DNA from: JAUZOB01 sp963692465
Lineage (GTDB): Bacteria; Bacteroidota; Bacteroidia; Bacteroidales; Prolixibacteraceae
Assembly: GCA_963692465.1 (NCBI GenBank)
Contig: OY829943.1
Coordinates: forward strand, 744,001 to 808,000
Direction: 5' to 3'
Length of the DNA: 64,000 bases
A program made the position numbers and the translations under genes. Under the pieces are notes generated by a model. That model was given only the letters and a program-made list of their open reading frames with translations, had not been told where the DNA came from and did no database searches. This document shows positions 54,501 to 63,393 of this stretch, piece by piece (the stretch's first letter is position 1; each line of letters starts with the position of its first letter).

Positions 54501-55383
54501 AATATAATTTGCTAACATCTGTATCATAATAAAAGTCGCCAGCCGTTCCGGTTATTGGTCGATCAACTGTAGGCCCTCCGGGCATTGTAGCTGTACTTAT
54601 GCAACTCCACTTATTATTACTGCCCATCATATAAAGCTTACTGTCCGTCGTATTATAAAAAACATCACCAAATTTACTTATCGTAGGTAAAGGAGAAATA
54701 CTCGGTATTACGGCCCATGCACTTCCATCTGATATATAATACTTACCATCATTCCCATTTCTAACAATTTTCCCAACTGCTCCAGGAGTTGCCCCAATCT
54801 GTGGATCATCATATGAAATTGAAACTTCACTATTACTTACAATAGACCAAGTAGCCGATACTAAGCGATATAACTTAGAATCTACAGAATATTGAACGAC
54901 ATCCCCATCTTTCCACGATTGTGACAACAATACAGCACCAGATGAATACTTCGGAATAGATGCATCAATAGAAATTGTAGCCGTATTTAGAGCATTCGTT
55001 AATGCAATTGCAGAAGAATTAACAGTTGATATTGGAAACCCACTTGCCGTAGACTGATAAATAATTCCTACTCCAATTATAGGAGCTTTACCGGTAAACC
55101 CTTTCGTAATCGTTTGTACATCTGTTCCATTAACCGTTACAGATAAAATCTGATACATATTACCATTAGCATCAATAATATCATCACCAATCTGAGCTTG
55201 AGATGCAGTGCTTGTATTTGAAACATCAGAAAAATATCCCTTTATATTATATTGATTTGTACCGCTTGAATGAACCTCATAAATATCCAACTGACCATTA
55301 AACATCTTAATCGTCTGTGCTTTAGACACAAACACACACAGCAAGACAAGAAAACAAACAATATAAATGCGTTTACAATACAT
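51502..55383 (-). CDS. Tail-fibre-like repeat protein, 1293 aa
   Basis: An exported protein with a signal peptide at 1-22 (IVCFLVLLCVFVSKAQ). Residues 200-500 hold repeats of the type GDxFYNTTDxKLYxYNGxxW. From about 520 to 970 there are at least four units of about 110 residues, combining PGDTYYDTTTKNTYVYNGTTW, GQLYVGN, PISGFGxAxxDVAIG, YKITNVxxPSADQEVATKHYVDSK. A phage-tail-fibre-type motif, LDSPTMTGTPTAPTAVAGTN, lies near 995-1015. The unique C-terminus (about 1030-1293) has no T9SS sorting domain. It probably forms an elongated surface fibre and may depend on the S74 protein encoded next to it. The ligand is unknown. Confidence 0.75.
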   Translation of the reverse strand: MYCKRIYIVCFLVLLCVFVSKAQTIKMFNGQLDIYEVHSSGTNQYNIKGYFSDVSNTSTASQAQIGDDIIDANGNMYQILSVTVNGTDVQTITKGFTGKAPIIGVGIIYQSTASGFPISTVNSSAIALTNALNTATISIDASIPKYSSGAVLLSQSWKDGDVVQYSVDSKLYRLVSATWSIVSNSEVSISYDDPQIGATPGAVGKIVRNGNDGKYYISDGSAWAVIPSISPLPTISKFGDVFYNTTDSKLYMMGSNNKWSCISTATMPGGPTVDRPITGTAGDFYYDTDVSKLYFFTKDGSWEEISINGSTPSGIINPDPASVKVNEGDLFYNTSDHRLYVYNGTAWIPNDNSLGSGQIFVGNSSGIAVPVTMSGDATVNNAGKLTINNAAVTDAKLDKANIPLNGFAPPIDNVAMGNGTTNNRIINLANPTAAQDAATKGYVDLLFSNPTTSLALPTGNFFVGNSSGKAIATPKTSVPLSGFAPAAADIQMGNGTINYKISNLLDPVSPQDAVTKNYVDSKVTQSGTALPGSSKVGDTFYNITDGKLYIYNGTAWVPVNNTLPNGQLYVGNASNVATATAKTDVPISGFGNAKADVTIGDGTTNYKITNVLNPVANQDVATKSYVDSNVGTTPNSPTQPSSPKPGDTYYDTTKNTTYVYNGTTWVPIDNSLPNGQLYVGNTLGVATATAKTDIPISGFGNAKTDVAIGDGTTNYKITNVLNPSADQDVATKNYVDSKVGGTQSGGTFPTTPAPKAGDTFYNTGDNNLYVYNGTAWVPVTGALPNGELFVGNTSSVATPTAKNAIPISGFGAATTDVAIGSSSTVTYKIANVTDPSADQEVATKHYVDSKAGTSPSSPTQPTLPKPGDTYYDTTTKNTYVYNGTTWVPVGNTLPTGQLYVGNSDGVAAATPKSAIPISGFGAAATDVAIGSSSTATYKITNVTDPSADQEVATKHYVDSKAAGGDMKAVDYDAALIKEQVVGLTATQILTNKTLDSPTMTGTPTAPTAVAGTNTTQVATTAFVSAALGGSSTFSDDFKINGVKNFLKWTDGQTVPAKGKTAIQLLLEGASQAVAPTYTAPTVAISSTPAGGSFEYGANIGAITLSSTFTQNDGGAESATTYSKNGTALSGNADNITSLTAPVSYTVTKTYAQGSVKINNLGNPDPTGQITAGSVTSSAVTYTPFAYRYYGLVSSQTPSDADIQALQKDQTNSRALATTLSYTPSASKYVCFRYPASLGAPTGVTVNGFPSTSAFTISTSTFVNAQGYSSSYYLIIGKNAVVNTIPVSVVINIQ
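52504..53822 (-). repeat. Imperfect ~330-bp tandem repeats in the 1293-aa gene
   Basis: The segment GAATCCACATAA recurs at spacings of about 330, 336 and 327 bases, and a related form (GAATCTACATAA) after about 321. Each unit encodes about 107-112 residues. Neighbouring copies are similar in DNA, with many third-position changes. Confidence 0.8.
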
Positions 55384-55386
55384 AAT

Positions 55387-58300
55387 CTAATATCTTAATG
55401 TAATATAAAATCCTCCTGTTTGATTGTGACTGCCTAAGTTATCTAAGTGATATTTTACTACCCCACTTCCATACGAACTTGAAGGAATTGTCGAATAATA
55501 CTGAGAAGGATCTACAATATTATATGTATTATTTATGTCGATCACGTTCAAAACTGGAATGACAAAATCATCATTGGTTTTAGTATTCCATTTTGGATCG
55601 TTAACAATCACATATAGATCTGAAGGAAGACCACTAGCTGATAGTCCTAATTCAGCGGCAGAAGTCTTCAGTTTAAAATAATATAAATACACACTACTAG
55701 GAACAGTTACAGTGAATTCTCTTGTCGTTGTATTTGCCGAAGCAGTTACTCCGACATCACTTGCAATACAATAGAATCTGGTATCACCACTGGGATTGTA
55801 GGCTTTCGGTATAGAAGACGTTCCGCCAGATGGAGTTGTCCATGCAAGTCCTGTTGATGCCACAGACAAAACTTTACCTAAATCATTAGTGGTGCTATAG
55901 GTTGGCAAAGTCGTTCCGCCTCCCGATCCATTAGCCACTGCTGTTATTCGTCCGGTTGCGTCAACTGTTATATTTGCTGAAGTATAAGGTCCTGCTGTTA
56001 ATCCACTAATTGTCGGTAGACTAATTGTTGGATTCCCGGCAACACCATCCCCATTCGCCACTGAAATTCCAGCTCCTGCTGTAATTGTTCGGGTCGCCAT
56101 CGTTCCTGTAGCTGTTCTTGCCATTAGTCCCGTTGTTGAAAGACTTGCTACAGCTCCTAAATCAGCATCAACAGGCTGATAAGTCGTAGAAACTGCATCT
56201 AACTTTGTTTTATCTGTAGAAGACATAAGCCCAGCCAAAGAAGTTGTCGCTCCCGGAACGGGTGCTGGCGTTGTTCCTGTACTACTGGTAATTGTTCCTG
56301 CTGATGCAGTAGAAGAAAAAGTAATCTCTGTCGCTGTTCCGGCTCCGCCAGATGGTGTTCCCCATGTTCCATCTCCACGAAGGTAAGTCGTTGTGCCTCC
56401 CGGAAAGATAAGTGATGCTAAGGGAATTGTTCCTGAACCATATACCCCTGTAGGAATTGTTCCGGATGTCAGATTTGTTGCATTAAGTGCTCCTGAAAAA
56501 GCCGTTGCTGTCAAAGTTCCGGTTAAAGGCTTAAAAGATAACTTTGTCGAAGAAACCTTTGTTGCCTGATTACCTGAACTTGCTCCAACCCATGTAGGAA
56601 ATACAGATGCATTTGTTGCATTATCGTCAGTTATAGCAGAAGAATTTGAACTGGTAGCAGTTGCTGCAGTCGTAGCGGTAGTTGCTGTAGTAGCAGTTGC
56701 TGCATTACCTGAAATACTTCCGGTAATTGTTCCTGTCACTGTCAGCGATGTAGCTGTAATAGCCCCTGCAGCGAATCCGCCCGAAGCATCTCTTACAACA
56801 ATTTTACTTGCTGTATTAGAACTGGTCGCCCCATTAGCAGCAACTGTTGCGGTACCAATAGCTGTAGCTGTAGAACCACCGACAGAAAGGACTTTGGGAG
56901 CAGAAGCCGTTGACGATGGATCAAGATCTCCTGCCAAACGAATTTTCCCATTTACTGTTCCTGTAGCATCAGGAGTTCCGGCAGCAAGTGTTGACTGGAC
57001 AAAAGCTGTTGTCGCAAGCTGGGTTGTATTGGTTCCTGCTGTTGCTGTTGGTGCTGTCGGAGTTCCGGTTAAAGCAGGAGAACTTAACGAAGCTTTAGCA
57101 TCCAGAGCCGTTTGAGTCGCCGAACTGATCGGCTTATTTGCATCACTGGTATTATCCACATTAGCTAAGCTAACATCCGATTTAGTCAACGTAACAGCTC
57201 CTGTTCTCCCAGCGACCGATGAAACAGCGGCGGTCGGACTAAGAACTTGTATCCAATTCGACAACGTCGATGCAGGAGTTGATTGTAAAATAAACGTTTC
57301 ATTTAAATCAGTTCTAACAGCAGTACTTCCCACTGATCCTGTTAATGCAAGCATTGCAGCCTCACTATTTACAACAGCAACAGTTGATGTTGCAATTACA
57401 GGCATCTGAGAGGGTGTCAATGTGCCATTCGCATCCAACGTAGCAACACCAGTTACACTCCCCGTCGTTTTCACACCCAATGCTGACTTATCAACCTTTG
57501 TTGCTAATGCAGTATTCGCAGCAGTACTTAAGGGTAGATCTGCCGGAGCTGTATTAGATACATTTCCTAACCCCACATCAGCACTTGTATACGCTGGCAA
57601 CATCGCCTTAACCTGTGCCGGAGTTAATCCTACCGGGACCGCAGGTGATGTTGTATTATTATTTCCCATAATTGTTGATGCAGCAATAGTTCCAAGACTA
57701 AGAGTTACATCTCCGGTTGTTCCACCTCCAGCTAAACCTGTTCCTGCACTTACACTGGTTATATCTCCAGTAGTTAATGTATTCAATGTAAAATTGCCAC
57801 TACCATCAACACCAAGAACCTGCCCGCTACTGCCATTTCCTGCTATCCCTGCTAATTTTGCAGGAGTAACTGCCTGATCGGCTATTTTTCCTGTTGTCAC
57901 GGCCCCCGTTCCAATTGATAATTTTGGACTTAATGTTGCAGTTCCCGAAGCAGAGCCTGTTACATCCCCTGCCGCTGAAGGAGCAAATGTAATTGAAACG
58001 GGGTTCGTGCTCGTTACTAATCCTAAGGCCGTAGCTGTCTTATTTACCCATTTCGAAGAAGTCGTATCCCAAATCAAAAAGTCATTTGATGCTTTACTTG
58101 AAGTTGACACATTTGTTAATGCATCCAACGTATTACTGGAAGAGGATACGGCATCGGTAATTCCATATCCGGCTAATGTTGTCGGTTTTGATCCTGAAGT
58201 AACCCGACCATAAGCATCCGTCGTTACGATTGAATAAGTTCCAGCCGTTCCGACTGTTGCCAAAGCACCAGTTGAAGATAAGATTCCACCACTTAACGAG

Positions 58301-61300
58301 AGTCCGGTTCCAACACTTATAACTTCTGGAGCTCCGACTCCGGTAGTACTTCTTCCAATTAAAGAATTTGTAGCAATACTTGCTATTTTAGAAAGGGATA
58401 CTGCTCCATCTGCAATCTTCGCGGTCGTTACCCCAGAGGTTGCAATTCCTAGATTATTAGCAGACGATGTTCCTGTCCCAGATAAAGAAGTATCATGATA
58501 AACAGCAGTCATTCCTCCTGCTGTAGCAGTTGTTATTCGAGAAGCCAATTCGTCCAATGCAGACTGAACATCGGAAGAACTCACTCCTGTTCCCGGAGTC
58601 ACCGCAACGGTACTTGCATTCTGGTCTCCCGTATTCGTCCCTGAGAGATTTGTTAAAGCTAATTTCTGTGCATCTGTAATATAATTACGATCCGTTGAAG
58701 GATTAATATCTGCCGTTGTTGCATTAGCTCCTGAAAGCACCAATCCTTTCGAATCATATGTGATCTTAGTTTTTGTTGCTCCTGTTATCGCTGCATTAGC
58801 AGTTACTTTCGTATCCGTAAGCGTTTTTATCGCTTCCAGGGCAGCCTGAATATCCGTCACTCCGGTCAATCCTGAAATTGCAGTAATAGGTAATGTTGAA
58901 GCAGACTGGGCAACCCACGTTGAACCTGTTCCTGTACTGTTTACGGTTAATACTTTACCTACATCAGTTAATCCACCAATGGTCGGGACTTTGGTATCAA
59001 CATAAGCTTTTATTGCTTTTACACTCGGATATTTCACATCAGAAGTTGCATCTGCATCTACATTAAGACTCTTATTTACAACATCTTCCTTTAAATTCAA
59101 GGCTGTTTGAGTTGCATTACTAACCGGCTTACTTAGATCACTGGTATTATCTACATTCGATAACCCTAAATCAGCTTTTGTTAAGGTAACACTCGGACTG
59201 GTATAGCCATTAATTGTTGTAATTCCTGACGATGTAGGTGTTAAGAGCTGAACCCAGTTTGACGCCGTCGATGCAGGCGTTGCAGCCAAAACATAAGTTT
59301 TGTTGGTGCTTGTCACAACAGCAGTACTTCCAACAACAGCACCGGTTAATCCTGTTTTATCACTCTCATTCGCCACAACATTAACGGTAGCAAAAGAAAT
59401 TGTTGGTATCTGAGACGAAGGAACTTTCCCTGAAGCATCCAATGTGGCTACTCCATTTGCAACCCCCTTTTCTGTTTTATCAATTTTAAGTGCCAGTGCA
59501 TCACTGGTCGCAGTACTAACCGGTTTATCTGTATCTTTGGTATTATCAACCTTATCTAATCCAACATCTGCTTTTGTTAAAACCAGCATATTCTTTATAT
59601 CCGATACAGCTAAAGGAATCGGAGGTCCAGAAGCACCGGATTTATTTCCCATGATGGTTTGATCACTTACACTGGAAAAACCCAAAGTTACCGTTCCGGT
59701 TGTTCCTCCTCCGGTTAATCCGGTTCCGGCAACAACCCCTCCTAATCCACCACTTGAAGAAAGGACGCCATCTCCATCTATTGAAAGATTATTACCAATC
59801 TTAACTCCTCCGAGCGTTGTACTCGATGCGATTGGTAAGGTATAATTCGATAATCCATCTAATTTCGTTTTATCTACAGAAGAAAGGAGCCCGGTTATTG
59901 TACTGGTTGCAGTCGGTATTGCATTGGTTATAGACCGGTTCACCCACCTTGAGGTCGTTGCATCCCACTGTAGCATATCCTTATCTAGCGGAGTATTAAC
60001 CGTAACATCCGACAGTCCGCTTAATGCTGTCGCACCTGCGACTCCCGTTGCTGACAATACTCCACTACCACTTAATGAAAGTCCCGTTCCCAATGTGATT
60101 AATCCGGGAGATCCGATATCAGCAGTACTCCGTCCGATTAATGCCGGACCCTGAATATCTGCCATTTTAGCAAAAGACACCGCTTTATCTTTAAGATTCA
60201 ACGGACTGGTAGAAGTTCCATCTCCAGCAATAGTCGTCCCATCAACAGAAACACTGGTTAATCCACCTCCTGAAGCACTGGCTATCTGCGATTTCAAACT
60301 TGATAAAGCATCTTGTACGGTTGTTCCTGAAACTCCTGAGATAGGGCTAATTGTTACCTCTCCGGCCGTAAGTGCCGTACTTCCTGAAATAACTCTTCCT
60401 TTTGCATCGGTTGTTACCGAATAATAAGTACCGGGCGTTCCTACATTTTTTAATGTAGTTACCGTTGAACCGGCATTGGTTGTAACATCTCCGGATAATG
60501 CCGGAAATCTTGCACTATTTAAAATTCCGGTTGCGTTGCTTCCCGAAAGATCAATCGGACCAGCCGTTAAGGTCTGTCCGTTTAAGTTCAAATAATTCTC
60601 TCCGGCTAATGTCAGATTCGTACTTCCACCAGAACTAGTTGCCGACAAAATTCCATTGGTCAATAAAAGGCCTGTTCCAATTGTTACGGCACTCCCTGAA
60701 CCATTGGAACTTCCGCCAATCAAAGAACCGGATGGAATCCCTGTTAATCTGGTATATGGAACATTTGCAACACCCAACTGTGTGGAACTTCCATCGCCTG
60801 TTAATGTATTATCATGCGACACACTTGTCAGTCCGCCTCCTGAAGCGACTTTAATTTGTGACTTTAAACTTGAGAGTGCGTCTTGCAGTGTCGTACCGGT
60901 CAACCCAACTCCATCTATCGAACTAGCTAGTGTCACATTCGACGAAGTAAGAGAGGTTGGCCACCATGTATCATAATTAAAAACCAACACCTGTCCTGAT
61001 GTCGGAGCTGATTTCGATACGTTCCATCCCTGAATTGCTCCTACTTTTAAATTGACATTCGATTCTGTACTATCATAAACTCTGCTAACGTCTCCATTAA
61101 AAGTTACTCCTTTCAAAGAAGTTCCATCAGCACCTGCTGGACCTTGTGGTCCAACCGGCCCCTGTGGACCTACAGGCCCTGCAGCTCCACTGGCCGAATA
61201 CATTGCATAGGGAACACTTAACAACTGGCTGATTCCCGTTATCGTGTAATTTGTTCCACCACTCGGATCAACCTCCGACTTTATATAATAAGGTCCTTTC

Positions 61301-61587
61301 GACCAATCAACCGTAGATAAAGCAACAATCTGCCCGTTGCCAGCTCCGATCTCCAAACTGACCAAACCATTCGCATTGGTTGTTACGGTCTGATTTTCAA
61401 CATACGCAGCGACTCCAGAGGGAGAACCCTGGACTATACTAATCCGAATACCAATCGGTTTGTTCTGAATCAATGCACCATTTGCATCTCTCAAAACCGC
61501 CTGGTAACTCATTTTTTGTGGCACTTGAGCGAATACCCCCATACTCGTTATCAACAGTACCATTAGAAGAGTAATTATACCTTTCAT
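55387..61587 (-). CDS. Tail-fibre-like repeat protein, 2066 aa
   Basis: An exported protein with a signal peptide at 1-20. The N-terminal domain (about 21-130) has MSYQAVLRDANGALIQNKPIGIRISI and ends in ISQLLSVPYAMYS. This domain type occurs at the start of many Bacteroidota surface proteins. A short collagen-like G-x-y run lies at 137-154 (GPVGPQGPVGPQGP). The rest is repetitive, with segments such as VGLDKVDNTKDTDKPVS, LSNVDNTSDLSKPVSNATQTAL, GTGLSLSGG and ATTAFV. A classical phage-tail-fibre motif, SPALTGTPTAPTATAGTN, lies near 1500-1530. The C-terminus (about 1950-2066) is unique. It lies 3 bases from each neighbour. It is probably a surface fibre. Confidence 0.75.
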   Translation of the reverse strand: MKGIITLLMVLLITSMGVFAQVPQKMSYQAVLRDANGALIQNKPIGIRISIVQGSPSGVAAYVENQTVTTNANGLVSLEIGAGNGQIVALSTVDWSKGPYYIKSEVDPSGGTNYTITGISQLLSVPYAMYSASGAAGPVGPQGPVGPQGPAGADGTSLKGVTFNGDVSRVYDSTESNVNLKVGAIQGWNVSKSAPTSGQVLVFNYDTWWPTSLTSSNVTLASSIDGVGLTGTTLQDALSSLKSQIKVASGGGLTSVSHDNTLTGDGSSTQLGVANVPYTRLTGIPSGSLIGGSSNGSGSAVTIGTGLLLTNGILSATSSGGSTNLTLAGENYLNLNGQTLTAGPIDLSGSNATGILNSARFPALSGDVTTNAGSTVTTLKNVGTPGTYYSVTTDAKGRVISGSTALTAGEVTISPISGVSGTTVQDALSSLKSQIASASGGGLTSVSVDGTTIAGDGTSTSPLNLKDKAVSFAKMADIQGPALIGRSTADIGSPGLITLGTGLSLSGSGVLSATGVAGATALSGLSDVTVNTPLDKDMLQWDATTSRWVNRSITNAIPTATSTITGLLSSVDKTKLDGLSNYTLPIASSTTLGGVKIGNNLSIDGDGVLSSSGGLGGVVAGTGLTGGGTTGTVTLGFSSVSDQTIMGNKSGASGPPIPLAVSDIKNMLVLTKADVGLDKVDNTKDTDKPVSTATSDALALKIDKTEKGVANGVATLDASGKVPSSQIPTISFATVNVVANESDKTGLTGAVVGSTAVVTSTNKTYVLAATPASTASNWVQLLTPTSSGITTINGYTSPSVTLTKADLGLSNVDNTSDLSKPVSNATQTALNLKEDVVNKSLNVDADATSDVKYPSVKAIKAYVDTKVPTIGGLTDVGKVLTVNSTGTGSTWVAQSASTLPITAISGLTGVTDIQAALEAIKTLTDTKVTANAAITGATKTKITYDSKGLVLSGANATTADINPSTDRNYITDAQKLALTNLSGTNTGDQNASTVAVTPGTGVSSSDVQSALDELASRITTATAGGMTAVYHDTSLSGTGTSSANNLGIATSGVTTAKIADGAVSLSKIASIATNSLIGRSTTGVGAPEVISVGTGLSLSGGILSSTGALATVGTAGTYSIVTTDAYGRVTSGSKPTTLAGYGITDAVSSSSNTLDALTNVSTSSKASNDFLIWDTTSSKWVNKTATALGLVTSTNPVSITFAPSAAGDVTGSASGTATLSPKLSIGTGAVTTGKIADQAVTPAKLAGIAGNGSSGQVLGVDGSGNFTLNTLTTGDITSVSAGTGLAGGGTTGDVTLSLGTIAASTIMGNNNTTSPAVPVGLTPAQVKAMLPAYTSADVGLGNVSNTAPADLPLSTAANTALATKVDKSALGVKTTGSVTGVATLDANGTLTPSQMPVIATSTVAVVNSEAAMLALTGSVGSTAVRTDLNETFILQSTPASTLSNWIQVLSPTAAVSSVAGRTGAVTLTKSDVSLANVDNTSDANKPISSATQTALDAKASLSSPALTGTPTAPTATAGTNTTQLATTAFVQSTLAAGTPDATGTVNGKIRLAGDLDPSSTASAPKVLSVGGSTATAIGTATVAANGATSSNTASKIVVRDASGGFAAGAITATSLTVTGTITGSISGNAATATTATTATTAATATSSNSSAITDDNATNASVFPTWVGASSGNQATKVSSTKLSFKPLTGTLTATAFSGALNATNLTSGTIPTGVYGSGTIPLASLIFPGGTTTYLRGDGTWGTPSGGAGTATEITFSSTASAGTITSSTGTTPAPVPGATTSLAGLMSSTDKTKLDAVSTTYQPVDADLGAVASLSTTGLMARTATGTMATRTITAGAGISVANGDGVAGNPTISLPTISGLTAGPYTSANITVDATGRITAVANGSGGGTTLPTYSTTNDLGKVLSVASTGLAWTTPSGGTSSIPKAYNPSGDTRFYCIASDVGVTASANTTTREFTVTVPSSVYLYYFKLKTSAAELGLSASGLPSDLYVIVNDPKWNTKTNDDFVIPVLNVIDINNTYNIVDPSQYYSTIPSSSYGSGVVKYHLDNLGSHNQTGGFYITLRY

Positions 61588-61590
61588 CGC

Positions 61591-62073
61591 TTAATTCTTA
61601 ATAATTTTAAAAATCTTTATCTTTTTCTTCAAATCAGTGACTTTCAACACGTAAACTCCTCCGGCATAAGCTCCAAGTGAGATTGGTATCTCATTACTCT
61701 CAATCAGCTTATTCTGCAACAGTTTCCCATTCATATCGTAAAGGATATAATGAAGTCCTTTTATATCCATATTAATAATCTTCAAAGTCAAAATATCACG
61801 AGTCGGATTCGGATAGACCAACAAATTAATTCCTTCTGTATTAGGAGTCGTCTTTAGAATAAATATCTCATAAGGCTGCTGTACTCCCTGAGTCAGGATG
61901 CCGGTCGTACTGGAAAGCGTTGTATCGGCAATCTGTCCTACAGTGCAACTGAACGACCCCGTATTCCCCGATGCATTTCCGCCACTGGTCGTAACAACCT
62001 CCTGTGCTTGTCCCGTGATAAAACAAAAGCAGAACATCAATAAAATCAGCATTTTTTCAATCTTATCTTTCAT
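61591..62073 (-). CDS. Small T9SS type A sorting-domain protein
   Basis: A 160-residue exported protein. A signal peptide spans about 1-23 (ending FITGQAQ). The short N-domain EVVTTSGGNASGNTGSFSCTVGQIADTT ... ILTQGVQQPYEI resembles a family often found beside large Bacteroidota repeat proteins. The C-terminal sorting domain (about 85-160) has LLVYPNPTRDILTLK, YDMNGKLLQ and GVYVLKVTDLKKKIKIFKIIKN, the usual T9SS type A tail. So it should be secreted by the T9SS and anchored or released. It lies between porV and the fibre genes, so it is the most direct link of this operon to the T9SS. Confidence 0.88.
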   Translation of the reverse strand: MKDKIEKMLILLMFCFCFITGQAQEVVTTSGGNASGNTGSFSCTVGQIADTTLSSTTGILTQGVQQPYEIFILKTTPNTEGINLLVYPNPTRDILTLKIINMDIKGLHYILYDMNGKLLQNKLIESNEIPISLGAYAGGVYVLKVTDLKKKIKIFKIIKN

Positions 62074-62086
62074 CTCTGTTTCACTC

Positions 62087-63322
62087 CTATTTTTTATCAG
62101 TCATAGTACTCGTTGTAGCGCTCGTCCCAAAAAGGATTTGTTTGATATTATTAATATCGAATAACATCGAGATCCTAATCGTATTCGACAATGGATTATT
62201 TCGCTGAACTGGAATCAGATACGAGAGATCAACCGAACAAACATTCGTCTTCATCCCCACTCCCATTGAAATAAACTTACGATTTCCCTTGTTTGCATTC
62301 TCATAAAAATAACCTAACCGACCGGCAAACTTATGATCATACCAATACTCTGCTCCGAAAGAAATATTAAACTCATGCACCTGTTCCGCAAAGCCACCCG
62401 GAGCATCCCAAAATGAAGTAAATAAAGATCCCAACACCGACCGGTCGGAATGGTCATTATAGGAAGATATAATAGTACCATCACTCGATACCGTTGTTTT
62501 TACGGATGGTGTTGGCACTAAGAGTTTGTCAAAGTCTAACGATAATGAAAACGAATTCAAATTATCTACAACATTCGAATAGGTTGCCCCGAATCGAAGA
62601 TTAGCCGGGAGAAACTCTTTTGTCTCCCCATTGTCATACGATATTTTTGATCCGATATTTGAGAGATTTACTCCACCACAAAGTGACTGTCGATCATCTG
62701 CATCTTTCCATATGTTCTTAAAATAAAAAGAGACATCTGCGGCAAATGCATTTCCCGGAGTATAATTATTTGATCCGGCAGACAGTGCCGAATGAATATA
62801 CCGAAGGACAACGCCACCTGAAATATTATCCGAGAGTTTTCTGGAATAACTAACATCAAAAGCAAACTCATTCGGACGTGCGGTATTAAGGTAAGCTCCC
62901 GTTTTATCAGTTAGCTGAACTTCTCCCATCGAAAAATAGCGCAACGACGAACCGAAAGCCTGAATATCGTCAAGTTTATAGTAGCCTGTAAGGTCTGCGA
63001 AATTGACTCCGTTCACCAAATTACGAAGCCATGGAGTGTAGGATAATGCAAAGCCGTATTGTTCTTCAATAAAAGCATATTTGGAAGGATTCCAGTATTG
63101 ATCATTTATATCCGGCGACGTTGCTACCCCTGCATCTCCCATCGCACTATGCCTCGAATCGGGTGTGACATTTAAAAAAGGTACCGCGGTCGTAATCGGA
63201 TTATATCCTCCCTTTTGCTCTACAACGGTTGACGTCTGTGCATAAGAAATAAAACTTAAACAACAACCTAGTTGAATAAGGAACAACCTTAACTTAATAT
63301 CCTTAGAGATAAATCTTTTCAT
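62087..63322 (-). CDS. porV: T9SS outer-membrane protein PorV (LptO)
   Basis: PorV is an outer-membrane beta-barrel that shuttles T9SS cargo from the translocon to the PorU attachment machinery. I place the start at 63322 (MKRFISKDIKLRLFLIQLG, then a signal peptide ending SYAQ). The frame is open for another 102 codons to 63628, but that stretch lacks family similarity, and a promoter candidate lies inside it. Family landmarks are AVPFLNVTPDSRHSAMGDAG, NDQYWNPSKYAF, LSYTPWLRNLV and FDVSYSRKLSDNISGGVVLRYIHS. The barrel strands end in VDLSYLIP and ISMLFDI. The 411-residue length fits. It heads the fibre operon, 13 bases before the sorting-domain gene. Confidence 0.88.
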   Translation of the reverse strand: MKRFISKDIKLRLFLIQLGCCLSFISYAQTSTVVEQKGGYNPITTAVPFLNVTPDSRHSAMGDAGVATSPDINDQYWNPSKYAFIEEQYGFALSYTPWLRNLVNGVNFADLTGYYKLDDIQAFGSSLRYFSMGEVQLTDKTGAYLNTARPNEFAFDVSYSRKLSDNISGGVVLRYIHSALSAGSNNYTPGNAFAADVSFYFKNIWKDADDRQSLCGGVNLSNIGSKISYDNGETKEFLPANLRFGATYSNVVDNLNSFSLSLDFDKLLVPTPSVKTTVSSDGTIISSYNDHSDRSVLGSLFTSFWDAPGGFAEQVHEFNISFGAEYWYDHKFAGRLGYFYENANKGNRKFISMGVGMKTNVCSVDLSYLIPVQRNNPLSNTIRISMLFDINNIKQILFGTSATTSTMTDKK

Positions 63323-63362
63323 ATCCAATTCGCAACTCAGGATTTCCACACACTTATTAACG

Positions 63363-63393
63363 CAAACCTTACAAATAGAGATAAAGCTACAAA
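63363..63393 (-). promoter_or_regulatory. Promoter candidate for porV and the fibre operon
   Basis: Minus-strand TTTG (63390-63393), 18 bases, then TAAGGTTTG (63363-63371), a -7-like element with one extra base. The inferred start near 63357 leaves a leader of about 35 bases to the ATG at 63322, which supports that start. It is weaker than the tRNA promoter. Confidence 0.4.

Noticed and set aside
51502..61587. Prophage remnant because of tail-fibre-like proteins
   Set aside because: No capsid, terminase, portal, integrase or lysis genes are nearby. All the proteins have signal peptides and sit in a PorV/T9SS context.
55387..61587. Collagen-like protein
   Set aside because: The G-x-y run is only about 18 residues in a protein of 2066.
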